The position numbers were made by a program, and so were the translations under genes. The notes under the pieces are model-generated. The model did no database searches, was not told the DNA's origin, and saw only the letters and a program-made list of their open reading frames with translations. Shown in pieces: positions 24,906-37,453 of a stretch of 64,000 nt of DNA; within the stretch, counting starts at the first letter, position 1; each line of letters starts with the position of its first letter. Location: assembly GCA_028023455.1 (NCBI GenBank), contig JAQFVV010007220.1, positions 64,599-128,598 on the forward strand, given 5' to 3'. Origin of the DNA: Epiperipatus broadwayi (taxonomy: Eukaryota > Onychophora > Udeonychophora > Euonychophora > Peripatidae).

Positions 24906-27900
24906 GGTATGAAGAAAAAATTATGCTACTGAAACAGTAATGCATTTGTTGTAGTATGTGATAGAGTCATCCGATAGTTTTCTGAATTTATGAATTCTAA
25001 ATATCATTTTTGAAAATAGAAACAATAGAGGTCAACAACAAAAATAGCAACAATTTTTAGTTTATTTTGAAATCTCTTTTCAATGTGCATTATTAAAAAA
25101 AATACTTCTTATATCATCTGAATATTTGGCATAAATTCAGCATATTCTAAAGCTAAAATGTTGTCAACATATTAATTCATATCAAAAATTTTTTTTTCTA
25201 CCAGCTTATAATAATTGGTCAAAATAATTACATCTTAAATAACACAACATTCAAATTAGATGTTTATTAAAGTATCTGCATAAGAAAATACATAATAAAT
25301 AATCACTTTGTAAACAAATATGGCTATTTCTACTCCATAAAGATAAAGACAAAAAGTAAAAAGTTAAAATGATCTTTGCAATCATTATTGAAAACAATTT
25401 GTGAAGCATAAATATAAGTGATATATAGTATTTAAAAGTGTAATTGAAAAGATTTGGATAGTTTCTAAATTTAGAAATGCAGATGGTTCTTGACTTACGT
25501 AATTAATGCATTAAGATCATTGTAACTAAATGTTCACATATACAATTTTTTTTAAAAAAAAACCCATTGATGTATTATTCCAAAGTACTTCTTATTTCAA
25601 TGTTTATATCTATAGTTCAGTGATTTTCAGAAATCACATTCCTAAGACTACTCCAAATAATGGATACTCTGCTTTTTATCATTTGCATAATTAATAACAT
25701 TTATTCTGCTGCTAATGATGAAAGATATATATTATATACAATATATTATTAAGTTAAATATGTGAATGGGCATGATAGAGTGAGAATTATTATCCTGGTT
25801 TCTGTATATGTCAGGTGTACCTATAAGTAAGAATTTATGTATCTTGCATTTTGTAAGTAAGAACTAACTGTGTAGTGTTATTCATTAACATCATCATTGT
25901 TAGAGTCACACATAAAAGAATACAACCATTCTAATTCCAAAAGAGATAAGGAAAAAATGGTAAAACATTTAATGAATATACAAAATTATAAGTTCTTCAT
26001 ATTATTCGACATCATCTTTGTAATTTGAACAAATAAAAGTATGGTACTCACTTTTATATATACAAAGTAAACCAAGTCCTTAAATATTAATATAACATAT
26101 ATTTTTTAAATCCATAAAATACCATTAATTACAGAAGCTTAAATATTTATGAAATGTGATACATTGTAATTATTTCTTTTCAAAGTCACTCTTACTTGAT
26201 GCTAATTACTTTTAATATATATATTACATGGACAAAACCTTCGTCTTAATTATTTCTCTAAATTTTTTCATTTATTTTATTCTTAATTTCTTGCTATATT
26301 TCAAGTATCCTTAAAAAAAATCCATCATTTCTTTTCTTTACGGTAATTTTATCCCTCGCTCTACATATATCCTATAATTCTATGATTTCTTTTTTTATTT
26401 TACTAAACATATATTTTAATCCCACAACCTCACAAATCATATAACAAATTCAAAACTTTTATTTATTTTTTGTCTTTAGACTTTCAGTTCTAGCCTTAAA
26501 TAACAAATCATTTCTCCTATTATTATCATAAATATTTTTTGCAACAATGCTGACCTTGTTTTGATACTATATTAGCGTTGTTTTAATATATTTTTAATAT
26601 TCTACATTTTCCTCTTTTTATTTTATAGCTCAGGTAGCAGTGACATCTTTTGGCGCAAGTTAGCAAATAAACATTTTTCAAAATTATGTATACTATATAA
26701 ATGAACGAAAGTGGAGTTTACTAAGTTATTTATATTGATATTAATTATATAAATATAAACTATAGCCATTTTACTATTGCTATCTGGCATCTCCAATAAC
26801 ACACACATATATATTTTACTACATTATAATTAGTATTAGCGTACTGTATATATATATAATAAAGTATCATAACTGAAATTATATAAATATTAGTATGTAT
26901 GTTCATGAAAGAAGAAGAGAAATGTTTCTTTTTCTTTAAAAAGTAGGTATATTTTCCAAATACAGTTTATACAACGTAGGATTGTACATTTCTGTAATGT
27001 CAGTGAGACGAATTGAATACCATATCTTTAAGGCTGATTCACTTGCCTCATAAACCCAAACAAAACATTCCGAGAACTGAAGAAATTTGCTATGATAAAG
27101 AATTATTGCATTTTTATTATTTTATTTAATGTAATCACTTTGAAGTGACAATAAAAATAATTTTAAAGAATTGTTCTAATGAGATTGCATTAATATGTTA
27201 ATATTAACTTATTTATCAAATGCGTGTTATATTTTTCTCAAGTAACAAAAGCTATACTTTCAAAACACCCACCCCACCAAACTATGGGAGCTATACATTA
27301 TACAATACACTATATTATCTATAACAACTAAAAAAACCTTCGACTGAATTGCTTTTAGACTGAAGCATTATAATTTTTTTTGGATATTATTTAAAGGAGA
27401 ATGTTATAGTGGTTCTGGAGTAAAAACCAAGAGAATTTACACTTGACGTTCTTGTTTATTTCCAAGAAATGAAAAAAAACTTAAAACAGTATTTGAAAGT
27501 GTAGATGCTAAAACGACAAATCATTTAATAAATTATTTACCAAACAAATTTTTAAATTAATCGATCAATAGATTTTCATGTAACAAACACAAACATTGAC
27601 AATTATTCCCTTCATGATGGCTGGAAAAGATGATTGCAGTATATTTTGATGTGCTATCAAAATTTGTGTAGGTCATTTAATATATACAGAAAGCATTCAG
27701 ATCAGTTATAAATAATCATAAAGTGATTCAGAAGATCAAGATATTTTATAACAACAACTATAATAAATAATAATAAAATAAATCAGACTTTAGTTTGCTC
27801 ATGATCACTCCAATAACTTTTTGTAAAGGAACAAAGAGAATAATAAAATGACACGAAAGTTAACAGGATAAAAGATTCATCCATTTATAGTGGAAGAGGA

Positions 27901-28679
27901 TTGCCATGTGAAATAATTATTTAGAAGGCAGCAACTTTAATATAAAGTAACAACAATAATTACCATTACTAAAGAATTTTTATTAATTATTAAAAGTAAA
28001 CTTTACCAACAATAATAAATTATTATATTCACTAATCTGGAGAAGGTAAGTACGCCAATGTATTTAGAAGATAATTGGATTAGAGATTTGCACTTTAAAT
28101 AATCTTCATTGTCTAGAAATTTTGTGATCTTAAGAATTATCAACTCATTCCCTTGTGTTTTATCTTATAAAACTTTCTTCTAGGAGAGACAGATGGCTAA
28201 TGTTAGCTAGTTAATATACATTGCAGATAATGATTTATCACAGCTTTGAAAGACATTAAAGTATTAAGAAAATACCCTTTATCTAGCTAGCATCTGCTTA
28301 CAAGAAATTTCTGGGAAGAATAAAATAGCAATCAACATTAAGCAGAGTTTTATTGCAAAATCCATTTATATTTATGAATTCAATTACCAAAACTTTATAA
28401 TGTCATTCACACAGGATGAACTTTGTCTTAGTATTATTTGTAAGAGTTAAATGCCAGGAGAGTGGAAGACCATGTTTACAAAATTCTTCATGACTAGATA
28501 CTTCTCATCAAGCATCCATAGTCAATGTTTTTGTTTTATTCTTTAGTCATTACTAGAAAACATTCTACATTGTCTCCAAATATATCTTCAATCACATGAA
28601 TATTTTTAAATGCCACTAAAGTGTAATTAGTTATATCTATTTATTTATTTAGGTATGTATTTCTTTAGACAACTAAACC
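24906..28679. other. AT-rich intergenic DNA, nothing recognised
   Basis: Scattered short frames only. No gene or repeat could be supported. Confidence 0.5.
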
Positions 28680-29790
28680 CATAACAAATTATAAAGGAAC
28701 TTGCATAGATTTCAACCAGGAGGTAGATTCATTAGTAATTTAATTAAACCCTCAATTCTATCATTGTAGTCTAAGATTTGATAGTCTATCAGGTTTATAC
28801 TTTGTGTTTGTCCCATTCATATAGATCAGTAAGTATTAAATTTAATTTGTGGAGAAGACAAGTGTAATGATCATGGATTGTCTTGAATCTGCCAATTAAT
28901 TCCAGTAATGTCAATAAAAATCCAATCCAAGTGATTTTACTGTTAAATCTGGAAAAGAATTGTTAAAATTAAAAAAACATCAATTATTATGGCATTATTG
29001 TTCATAGTAGATTTTTGATTGAATGTCCATAAGAGGATTTAGATTTAAAGTGAGTCTTGGATGCAAAACTATATCTTGAATTATTCACAAGTCCATCTAT
29101 TTAGCAGTTTTACATATATTTTCTGTGAGGCAAATCATTTTTTAATATCTTGTGTAAGATTGCTTGAAATTTGTAAGATCTTTGAGTGCTTGAAGCGACA
29201 GAACTGATCACTACAGAATCTGCTACTTTACCAAGTCACATAAGACATCTGGTAGAAGAATAAGTTATGGAAGCCATTCTAAAAGACTAGACTTAAATGG
29301 TCAAATAATATTTCTCATAATATTTAATTATCCAAAAGTTTAGTATGGACACTTTCTTTCCAAACAGAAGGACAGTATTCATAAGTAGATTATGCTAACT
29401 AAAGAAGTTATTTCTAAAGTACTTCTATCACTATCTTAAATATGCCAGCCAGTTTTCCAGGTAGATTACTCACAGAAATTATTTTTATTTTAATCTTAGA
29501 TAAATGAAAAAAATAAGTTAAGCTACAGTTCAAAATAATTCCTAAATAATATGGAGCAGATAGTCTTTTAGCTAATTGTGGCAGAAGGTTATAATAAGAT
29601 CTTGACGTATTAAACTTAATAAAATGATTACATAATAAATGTGTATTTGATTCCATTCTCCCTTATCAGTTTTTTTATTATTTTATTGCCACTGCCTGAG
29701 AATTGATATCAAACCTCCCTGCCTGCCTATCTGTGATAAGTTAACCTGTCGTTGACTATCAGTTATAATTTATAACTCTGAGTAACAAAA
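28680..29790 (-). pseudogene. Jockey-like LINE remnant: RT thumb and C-terminus
   Basis: On the minus strand an intact 80-codon stretch (29414-29656) reads KFNTSRSYYNLLPQLAKRL, then YYLGIILNCSLTYFFHLSK and LPGKLAG. This matches the YLGVxLDRxLxxxxHLxxxxxKxxxRxxxxxKLAG block of Jockey/R1-type reverse transcriptases. Downstream, in broken frames, come STYEYCPSVWKESVHTKLLD (the next conserved block) and NESTSWLKSMQVPL near 28690, which resembles the end of these ORFs. The RT catalytic FxDD lies upstream and is not preserved. The copy is truncated and inactive, and homologous to 23.55-24.15 kb. Confidence 0.72.
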
Positions 29791-30314
29791 CATTATTTTA
29801 GGGTACAATTACACAGAGGCAAAACTCTCCATACAGTTGCGTGATGTTTAGGATACAATTCTCAGAAATATTCTAAAACAATAGATAGAGATTGAAATTT
29901 AACAAAAATTTGAATAAAAACATATTTAAATGACAAGAGACTTTTTATTTTAACTAATTGCTAAACAGAATTTGATTTATAAAGACGAAGTTTGCACTGG
30001 TGGATGAAAGGATGCTGAATCAAATTTCTAATGACAGGACTATATTTTTAGAAAGTCCAGATAAACTTAAAAGAAACCAAAATCAGACCTGATTATCAGA
30101 GATATAAACTGAAAACTTGTTTAAATTAATTACATATATACCGTGCCATTAAATAATTTATATATAACACACACATTTTGAAAACATTAAGTGGGGAATG
30201 TTTTGAAATACATCTGAGAGATACTTAATCTACACGTACAGATATATATTAGTTTTTCTATTTTTGTATCTTTAATCGCATAAATGATAAACAAACAAAG
30301 TTTTGGCTATCTAA
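29791..30314. other. 3' flank of the four-span gene
   Basis: Nothing recognised except ATTAAA on the minus strand near 30271, about 40 bp past the stop codon, a possible poly(A) signal for the gene at 30315-30782. Confidence 0.4.
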
Positions 30315-30782
30315 TTACACTGAAATAGGATATTGTACATTATGGCGTAATGATATTATACTAAAATAATAATTATCTACATAAATCCATAGATAAACGT
30401 GAATGGAATATATGAGAATTTCACAAATGCTTATTATCGTGATTTGTTGTCTATCGAATACACTTAGATTATATATGGCTATGCCGATTTTAAGTGGAAT
30501 TATTACTGCCATTATATAAAGCCACACTATTACCATAGAAGAAATTTGATAAAAAGCACCAAAAAATAATAAACAAGAGAATAAAACTTGGAAGCAAGTT
30601 GCAACTAAATTTACAACTATTTGCCATATAGTATTCAAATCATTGTCGTAAAAGTCCGAACTTGTATTGTAATAATAAAGGCCAAACATGGTTACAGAAG
30701 AAATCAAATTTAATATACCAGCGATATAGGCAGCGGTTCTTAATTTAAAGTAAAAACAAAAATGATCGAAGCTAAAAGGCAT
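30315..30782 (-). CDS. Four-span membrane protein, LAPTM4/DUF7027-like
   Basis: This is a complete 155-codon intronless frame. The start is ATG at 30782-30780. An in-frame TAA sits two codons upstream, with GTG between, so the ATG is the only reasonable start; the stop is TAA at 30317-30315. There are four hydrophobic segments at about residues 17-38, 52-77, 80-105 and 113-133. A short N-terminus with C9 and KLRTAA precedes span 1. The first loop holds an N-glycosylation sequon (NTS, residues 39-41). The 'KLRTxxxIxGILNLI' entry into span 1 is like lysosome-associated LAPTM4 and arthropod DUF7027 proteins, which sit in endo-lysosomal membranes; function here is inferred. It is the only convincing host-type gene in the window, it lacks repeat-derived sequence, and its codons look normal for AT-rich DNA. 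A retrogene copy is possible given the absence of introns. Confidence 0.7.
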   Translation of the reverse strand: MPFSFDHFCFYFKLRTAAYIAGILNLISSVTMFGLYYYNTSSDFYDNDLNTIWQIVVNLVATCFQVLFSCLLFFGAFYQISSMVIVWLYIMAVIIPLKIGIAIYNLSVFDRQQITIISICEILIYSIHVYLWIYVDNYYFSIISLRHNVQYPISV

Positions 30783-31789
30783 CACTTATCTTTAAAAATT
30801 TAACTAATACAAGTTAAAGAATTATTCTAAGATACACATTTATTGGCGCAATTTAGAATATCACGAGCTTTGTAACATCGGAGCGTTTTTTAATTGTTAA
30901 TAGTTGTGATTGCTATTATAACATTTATTATATTCAAAGTTTTATAAGTTTGTTGTATGTTGCGTGATATAATAATAATAAAAAGGTATTTTTATTTTAA
31001 TACTAATAAATTTTTTGTCGATTAATATTGTGAATATGCAACAAAAAATATTTATTTCACAAATTCTTGTCTCACAAAAAATATCTAAAAAGCTGCTGAG
31101 CAGATAGACTTAGTAGTAATTCAGGATATAGGTTTATCATATAAGATTCAATCTCAAATCAAGGTCTCCTTTTTGTGTAATCAACCAAGAATTTACAATT
31201 GAACAATTGTTGCATAAAAAAGGAAATTTATAGGAGGTTCAAACACATGTCTTTTTTAGGATTCAAAATAAAATCAATTACATTCATTTTCCTGGACACC
31301 ATTGGAATCTCTAATAGATTCGAAACAACCCATAGTCATTATACTTATCTACTTAATAAATGGGATTCAATAGCCAGGATATCTGGAGATGTAGATAATA
31401 AACCATATAATTAACCATTGAGTCAATGGCTGCAATAGAAAATGAAATAACTTTAATAATGCCGGCCATCTAACTCGTGATTGGAGTACTTCAGGTTTTT
31501 TTATATTTTATTAATCTTTAAGATGTCTAAAAAAAGCCACAGTTATCTGTTACACAAGTAAATAAATGGTCATCAATAGGATTTTGACACTCATTTTGGT
31601 TGTTTTCTCATCCTTGGTGTTCGCCACAGGATGGTGTTGATGCTAAGCAAAAACATATACATATAAGGATTCCGGGCCGGACCTAAATGATCAATTTGAT
31701 CTAAAAAGATCTGATTTCTTAGATTTGTAATAAAATATTCTATTAACTAATACTATTATATGATGTTAGTTTTTTTCATTTTTGTAAAT
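30783..31789. other. Upstream region of the four-span gene and intergenic DNA
   Basis: No clear promoter. A 71-codon plus frame at 31199-31414 shows no family signal. Confidence 0.45.
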
Positions 31790-32300
31790 GTTTATTAATC
31801 TTATCTTGTTTTTGAGTTTGTGTGTGTGTGTCTTTAAAGTTACGGTGTTTTTCTAATTTTTTTTTGACTTTACGTGTGTATTTTTAAAGTTACAGTCTTT
31901 TTTTTTTTTTTTTTGCAAGAGTAAATCAATAATTTTATTCAAAAGCAAGATGTAATAAGTAAATTTATTAATCTTATCTTGTTTTTGAGTTTGTGTGTGT
32001 GTCATTAAAGTTATGGGCCTTTTTCTAATTATTTTTTTTTTTGGACTTTAGATGTGTCTTTTTAAAGTTACGGTATATTTTTTGCAAGAGTAAATCAATA
32101 ATTTGATTCCAAAGCAAGATGTAATAAGACAATGTTTATTCATCTTAGATTGTTTTTTAGTTTTGTGTGTGTGTGTCTTTAAAGTTACGGGGCTTTTTAT
32201 CATTTTTTTTGGACTTTATGTGTGTCTTTTTTTAAAGTTACAGTATTTTTGGTCAAGAGTAAACCAATTATTAAAAAAGCAAGACGTAATTCTAAATCTA
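31790..32300. repeat. T/GT-rich tandem modules, about 170-175 bp, three copies
   Basis: Units start near 31790, 31965 and 32135. Each reads ATCTTATCTTGTTTTTGAG, (GT)n, TTTAAAGTTACGG, T-run, GACTTTA, TTTAAAGTTACAG, then GCAAGAGTAAATCAATAAT. Confidence 0.75.
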
Positions 32301-32329
32301 TCAAAAGTAACATCACTACTATTTATTAG

Positions 32330-32800
32330 TAAGGACCGTCATCGAAAGACTCGATTGAAAAATGATACTCGACTAATTTCCGTTTTCTTTTTTGGGGGGG
32401 GGGGAGTAATGAATCAGAAAGTGGATACTAAATTTAAAAATGATAGCCGACTAATTTGCGTTTCTTTCGACAGTAATTAATCAGAAAGTGGGTTTCTTTT
32501 TTTTTTGGTAAATCTTGTGTATATATGTAAAAACAAACAAACCGTAATTCAAATACTCCATTGAAAAAATCAAAACCCCATTGAATTTGCTTTTTTTTTT
32601 TTTAAAGACAGTAATTAATCAGGAACTGGGTTGGTTTTGTTAGTGTGTAGATATAAAAACTAATCTTATTTTGAAATAATAAATGTAACAAAAAAAAAAA
32701 AAATACCTGACTAATTTTATTTTTCGGACAAGTAATTCCTAATAATTAGACACTGGGTTGTTTTTGTTCATGCGTATATATATAGTGAAAGTAACTAGTC
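32330..32800. repeat. Second tandem module with an 11-G run
   Basis: About four degenerate units carry GACTAATTTxCGTTT and AGTAATTAATCAGAAAGTGG. An 11-G run lies at 32394-32404, the same length as the run at 6690-6700. Confidence 0.6.
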
Positions 32801-33109
32801 ATGGACGAATTCTCGCGAAAACGGTACTTTTGCGTGATCCTTGAAATTTTTCCGTTCGGCACCCTTAAAAGCAATTTTTGAGGGTTACCCCTTCATAATG
32901 GAATCTTCAGGACATTATTACTAAACTTACAACAGTAAACAGTAAAGTAAGTTACAACACATTAAAAAAAATAGACGTCTTATCAAATTTTAAAAAGCTA
33001 CGATCGCTTCAAATACACACACTCTCACACGAAACTACAGAGAAAATAGATATTCTACTATTATGAGAAAATGATGAACCAAATCGACCACTATGGCAGC
33101 CAATCAAGG

Positions 33110-33350
33110 CATTTCTTTCTCTTTGCTTTTAGCATAGAAAAAGGCCATAACCGGCAGCCGTCGGGAACTCTTTCTGTGTTTTATCATAGAAAGAAGTCTT
33201 TTTGTGTTGGCTTCTGTCGCTGCCACCTCCTCCTCCATCCAACATAACGTGAGGACTCTTTTCTGCATTTATAATGTAGAAATATTCCTCTTTTGTTGGG
33301 TGAAGGCCGGGGAAACGGTATATTTCTAGGAATTGACCTAGAAATAGCGA
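33110..33350. repeat. Hairpin array, four units
   Basis: Hairpins: imperfect at 33110-33140; CTTTCTGTG...CATAGAAAG (33170-33193); TTTCTGCATT...AATGTAGAAA (33260-33282); and an exact 10-bp TATTTCTAGG-AATTGA-CCTAGAAATA (33321-33346). The last is preceded by AAACGGTATATTTCT, matching AAACAGTATATTTCT before hairpin 3 of the 20.7-kb array. Confidence 0.72.
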
Positions 33351-33985
33351 CATCTCGAGGCAAACACCAGGGATGAGAAAACAACCCTCATTTTTTGCAG
33401 ACAGTGAAAAAACTGTAAATATTATATACAATTTGTAACCAAGCTGAAGAAAATATAGAAGCCATTTTAATTAGTATATAAGGTTTTTTCATTTGTAAAG
33501 TGATAATTTTTATTATTACATATTAAATTTACATCTAAAATTTTTTTTTTGTTTTTTGTTAAATGCTTTGATAGGAACATAGTTATTTGGGCAACAGAAA
33601 TATGATTAATTAGAAAGTATGGCGGAGAATAAAACTGCTAAGTTGGAGGAGAATAGGAAGATAATATTAACTAACAGAAATTGTAAAAAAGATTAAATGA
33701 ACTAAAGAATCAATTTTTAAAACAATTATGAAGAGAAAAAAAAAACCATTACTGAACACGAATCATTGATAGATGGATTATAAAAGATGCTATGAAAAAG
33801 ACTATAGAGGATAGAACAAGAAAAATGCTAATTTATAATTTTTAGAGGGAAAATAAATGTAAGTTCATAATTCTTTTGAGTACAATTATTGGTAAATGAT
33901 GAATATCAAATGACATTTTTGTCTTTTCCAAAAGATATATATATATATATAAAATTATTTATTTACCTAGCACTGTTTTATTTGT

Positions 33986-34178
33986 GTCATAAGGGAAACA
34001 CCCCCTCTCCCTGAAACATGTGCTGTATTAATTTATAAAGATGAGGAATACACCCTCTTTAAACACTAGAGAGAAATCTTTGAAAAGAAAAAGATAAGTG
34101 GATTCATTCTTATCTTTTCAAAGATTCTAACTTGAGTTTGAATGAGAGCATCATGTGTAGTGGTGTTTTCCTTATGAC
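33986..34178. mobile_element. MITE-like element with 17-bp terminal inverted repeats
   Basis: GTCATAAGGGAAACACC at the left and its inverse GGTGTTTTCCTTATGAC at the right differ at one base. The centre folds back as well (ATCTTTGAAAAGA against TCTTTTCAAAGAT). A relative lies near 4560-4625. Target duplication unclear. Confidence 0.65.
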
Positions 34179-34450
34179 TATTAAAAGATATTTTTATAAA
34201 TATTTATTATATAAGAGACTTTTCACAAGCTTTATATATTTTAAATGATAAAATTTAACAGATTTTTTTACTTAAGTAAATTTTCCAGTTACCATATAAT
34301 GAAGCAAAATGTTAATTAAAATTACAAGCTTGCTAATTGGAAATAAGTCATGTAGCAAATATATTTGTTTTAAATACTTTAGGTAAAAAATGGAAACCAC
34401 TTTTAACCTATTGTACAAGCTTAAATATATATATATTTTCATATGTCATA

Positions 34451-34536
34451 GCATCGTCCGGGAGGTGAACCCACAACCGTCTGCAACCAACTACTTGCTT
34501 GCAAGGTGGCTTCGATGACCTCTTGGCTAACAATGC
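34451..34536 (-). tRNA. tRNA-like sequence, SINE head or tRNA pseudogene
   Basis: On the minus strand GCATTGT and ACGATGC close a 7-bp acceptor-like stem (one G-U). A box TAGCCAAGAGG is an excellent match and B box GGGTTCACCTCC is one base off. The anticodon-loop-like TTGCAAG would place GCA (Cys). The middle carries extra bases, so it does not fold as a normal tRNA. Confidence 0.5.
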
Positions 34537-35249
34537 TTGACAAGCTTATATTTTATCCAAATCAGATAATATTACTACAAATGTTTGAATATTGAAAGTA
34601 TAACGACTTTTTGAATATTCTCATAAGTAAGGCTTCCCATAATAAGCCTGCACATTTCATATATAAGAGATTTTTTATATGTTTCATACATTTAAATAAT
34701 AATAATTATTTAAACATAACAATATTCAGAAGCGATTAATGTAGAAATTATTTAAATATGAAAATATTCAGAGAATTATTATACTTTCGATATTCACATA
34801 TTTACAGTATCTGATTTAAGATTTCAATATAAACTTGGATAATAAGTTAAAAGTGGTTCATACTTTTGACTTCAAATATTTCAGACAAAATACACGATAT
34901 ATTTCAAATTAGCAATGACAGCTTTTAACGAATGATTGCTTTATTATATCATAACTATAAAATTACTTAAATACACAGTTATATTTTCATCATTTAAAAT
35001 TTAAAAAACTTCGTCAAAAAAACTATTTAAAAACATATAAATTATTATGAAAAAAGTCTTATTTAATTATGAAACTGTTCAGAAAGTTTTTATTCCTACA
35101 ATGGCATCATTTTCACAAACTTTTATGGTTCATCAGTAAAGTTTGGATTTTAAACCAACTTTTAGAATCTAATGCACATTTTTTCCGGAAACCATAATTA
35201 ATCCTTCTGGTTGTACAATCAAGCAATCAGTCAAATATACTTTTTATTG
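34537..35249. other. AT-rich intergenic DNA, nothing recognised
   Basis: No feature supported. Confidence 0.5.
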
Positions 35250-35765
35250 TATATATAGATCTGAAACTAATTCAGTTTTTATATATTATAGTGGCTTCAG
35301 TATTTTAATAACAATAGTCACCTCTGTTTTGTGGCAATGATTTGGTATAAACCAATAAAATATCACATGACTCTATCACATGATTCCAATGTTAATAATG
35401 CTGTTTTATATACATACATTTTTTTTATATCTTTTATCATCTTTATGCTATCAACTGTAAACTTCAATAACTAATAGATGCTGATGGTGATGCTTAAAAA
35501 ATTCCTAATTTGTGCTTTCCTATCCAATATTCTCAGATTAATTTAAACTTATGGCTTTCAGCAATAAGGGGCTTTGGATTTTGGAACAGTACACCTGAAT
35601 CTTTAGGATCTAAGGCATTTTCCTTTCAACAACCACAATTTATCTATTATATTATCAAGCTGTCAATCCAATCTGAAAAACACATAAATGTTTTCAATCT
35701 TGTCATATACATCTAAAATCAGTTCAAGTTTTTATATGTTATGGTTTTCTTAGTTTCTTAAAAAC
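35250..35765 (-). repeat. Decayed copy of the hammerhead repeat family
   Basis: Two direct segments about 450 bp apart (ATCTGAAACTAATTCAG at 35260 and ATCTAAAATCAGTTCAAG at 35712) resemble GGTCTGATCTCAGTTCAG of the 38-kb array. Between them, at about 35541-35590, the minus strand keeps CTGAAAGCCATAAGTTTAAA, a hammerhead core that has lost key bases. Confidence 0.5.
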
Positions 35766-36949
35766 TACATGCTCTTGCTAGCCAATGAGTATTTAGGAAT
35801 TATTAAGTAGAAGGTAATGAACACAGTTTTACTTGGATTGGTCAGTTAAATGCTAATAAGCTGCCTTAAAATGAAACTTATGATCATAATATGATGTAGA
35901 TTTCACCACAGATGTAAAAGTATTATATCTCTATGGGTGAAATTTTTTACTTATTTTATAATTAGAACTTTAAAGCAATTTTTTTAAAATTCTTATTTAT
36001 AAGATTATCATTGTTTTGTTTTGCTTAATTTCAGTAATGTAATGGAAGACTCCATTTCGGGTACTCAACTTTTTATGAACAAACAATTTATTATTTTTTT
36101 ATATGGCTCTTTTCTTGGAGAATAAAAACCAATTGAGATGCTGATTAAATAGTGTAACTTATATGATCTTTATCACTTGTCAAGTGTATAATAATATTTT
36201 GAAACATAGAGTTGTACTCATTACCATTCTAATGTTTTTTAGAAACTCATTAATTTTGTGAAATGAGTAATTTTTAACAGGTTATGCTATTATATAACAA
36301 GGCCACTAATTTCTTAATTGTTTAATAAGTTGTGAAAAGTATAGCTGTATCAATAGTATGAAATAAATATAAATTGATTAATGACATATAACTTTAACCT
36401 TAAAACATATTGTTCCATCCTTAATTGGGATGCCATAAGAAAAGATATTATGTTTTACTATTGTAAAATGTACTCCCTAGAATCAAAGTGTCTTCAGTCA
36501 TTTAAAAGTATTTCAATACATTAATCATAGGTTATTTTATATATACAATTTAGATGCTAAATATTTCTAATACTAAAAAAAGTCATAACCAAGTGAAACC
36601 TAAGCTCAACAGATCCACATATTTGACAAATCTGAAATGTTTTTGCTTACCTCATCTGGAAATTGGTCAGAAAACTTTTGGTGGCCACTCTATAACTCTG
36701 TTAAATTAACTGGGTTTTATAATTACTGAACATAAAATATACTTTTTAGTTTTCATACAAAATCTACTTTAAAATATAATTATAAATTTGTCTAGTAGGC
36801 AAGCCAATCTGCAAATGTAAGTTGTGTTTTATCTGACTCTCTATACATATTGCCACTCAGTACAAGCCAGAGTAATCAATGGATGCCAGAAGGCTCATGT
36901 ATAAAACCCCCATCTAGTGCCTACTCATCTAATATCCCCAGACTAGTTA

Positions 36950-37000
36950 ATAACAATTATAACCAAGCATAAGCAATGATGATTATGTGATGTTTATTGG
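36950..37000 (+). repeat. 50-bp direct repeat, left copy
   Basis: ATAACAATTATAACCAAGCA onward matches 37404-37453 with a few changes. It sits just inside the left foldback arm. Confidence 0.7.
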
Positions 37001-37250
37001 CTTAAAACCAATCCTGCTAAATAGGATAGTGGTGGCTATGATTATTAAAGAACCAAAGTTACCAAAATGTCTGGATACTGAACTGAGTTCAGACCCATAT
37101 GAATTTATAAGCTAATGAACTTGGATTAAAAATATTACAGTGCTTTCAATTTAAGACTCATAGTTTTGTAGTTAAGTAGAGATAAAAGGTGGTTGCTGAA
37201 GAGTCTCATTTGATCCTAAGATCTAGGTGCAGTGCTCTCAGATCCAAGGC

Positions 37251-37292
37251 TCCTCACTGACGAAGGCCACAAGCCAGAAACTAGTCTGGGGA
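37251..37292 (+). ncRNA. Type-I hammerhead ribozyme motif
   Basis: The conserved core is CTGACGA (37257-37263), stem II AGGCC-ACAA-GCCA with GGC/GCC pairing, GAAA (37277-37280), a very short stem III (AC/GU around UA), and the cleavage triplet GTC ending at 37286. Stem I pairs UCCUCA (37251-37256) with UGGGGA (37287-37292), one G-U. All core bases are present. Confidence 0.75.
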
Positions 37293-37403
37293 TATTGGAT
37301 GAGTAGGCATTATATGGGGATTTTATGCGCAAGCCTTCTGGCATCCATTGATTACTCTTGCTTGTACTGAGTGGCAATACATATAGAGAGTTTTGCCTGT
37401 TTT

Positions 37404-37453
37404 AATAACAGTTATAAGCAAGCATAAGAAATGGTGATCGTGTGATGTTTATT
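37404..37453 (+). repeat. 50-bp direct repeat, right copy
   Basis: Partner of 36950-37000, lying just outside the right foldback arm. Confidence 0.7.

Larger units (their letters stand above)
36838..37391. repeat. Foldback around a hammerhead repeat
   Basis: The left arm (36838-36948) is the inverse of 37280-37391; shared landmarks are TGCCACTCAGTACAAG, AATCAATGGATGCCAGAAGG and CTAATATCCCCAGACTAGT. The inner end of the left arm stops exactly within the hammerhead stem III region. Confidence 0.75.

Noticed and set aside
33129-33431. 100-codon minus frame with a poly-Gly stretch
   Set aside because: It runs through the hairpin array; the Gly run is from a CCT/CCA-rich segment.
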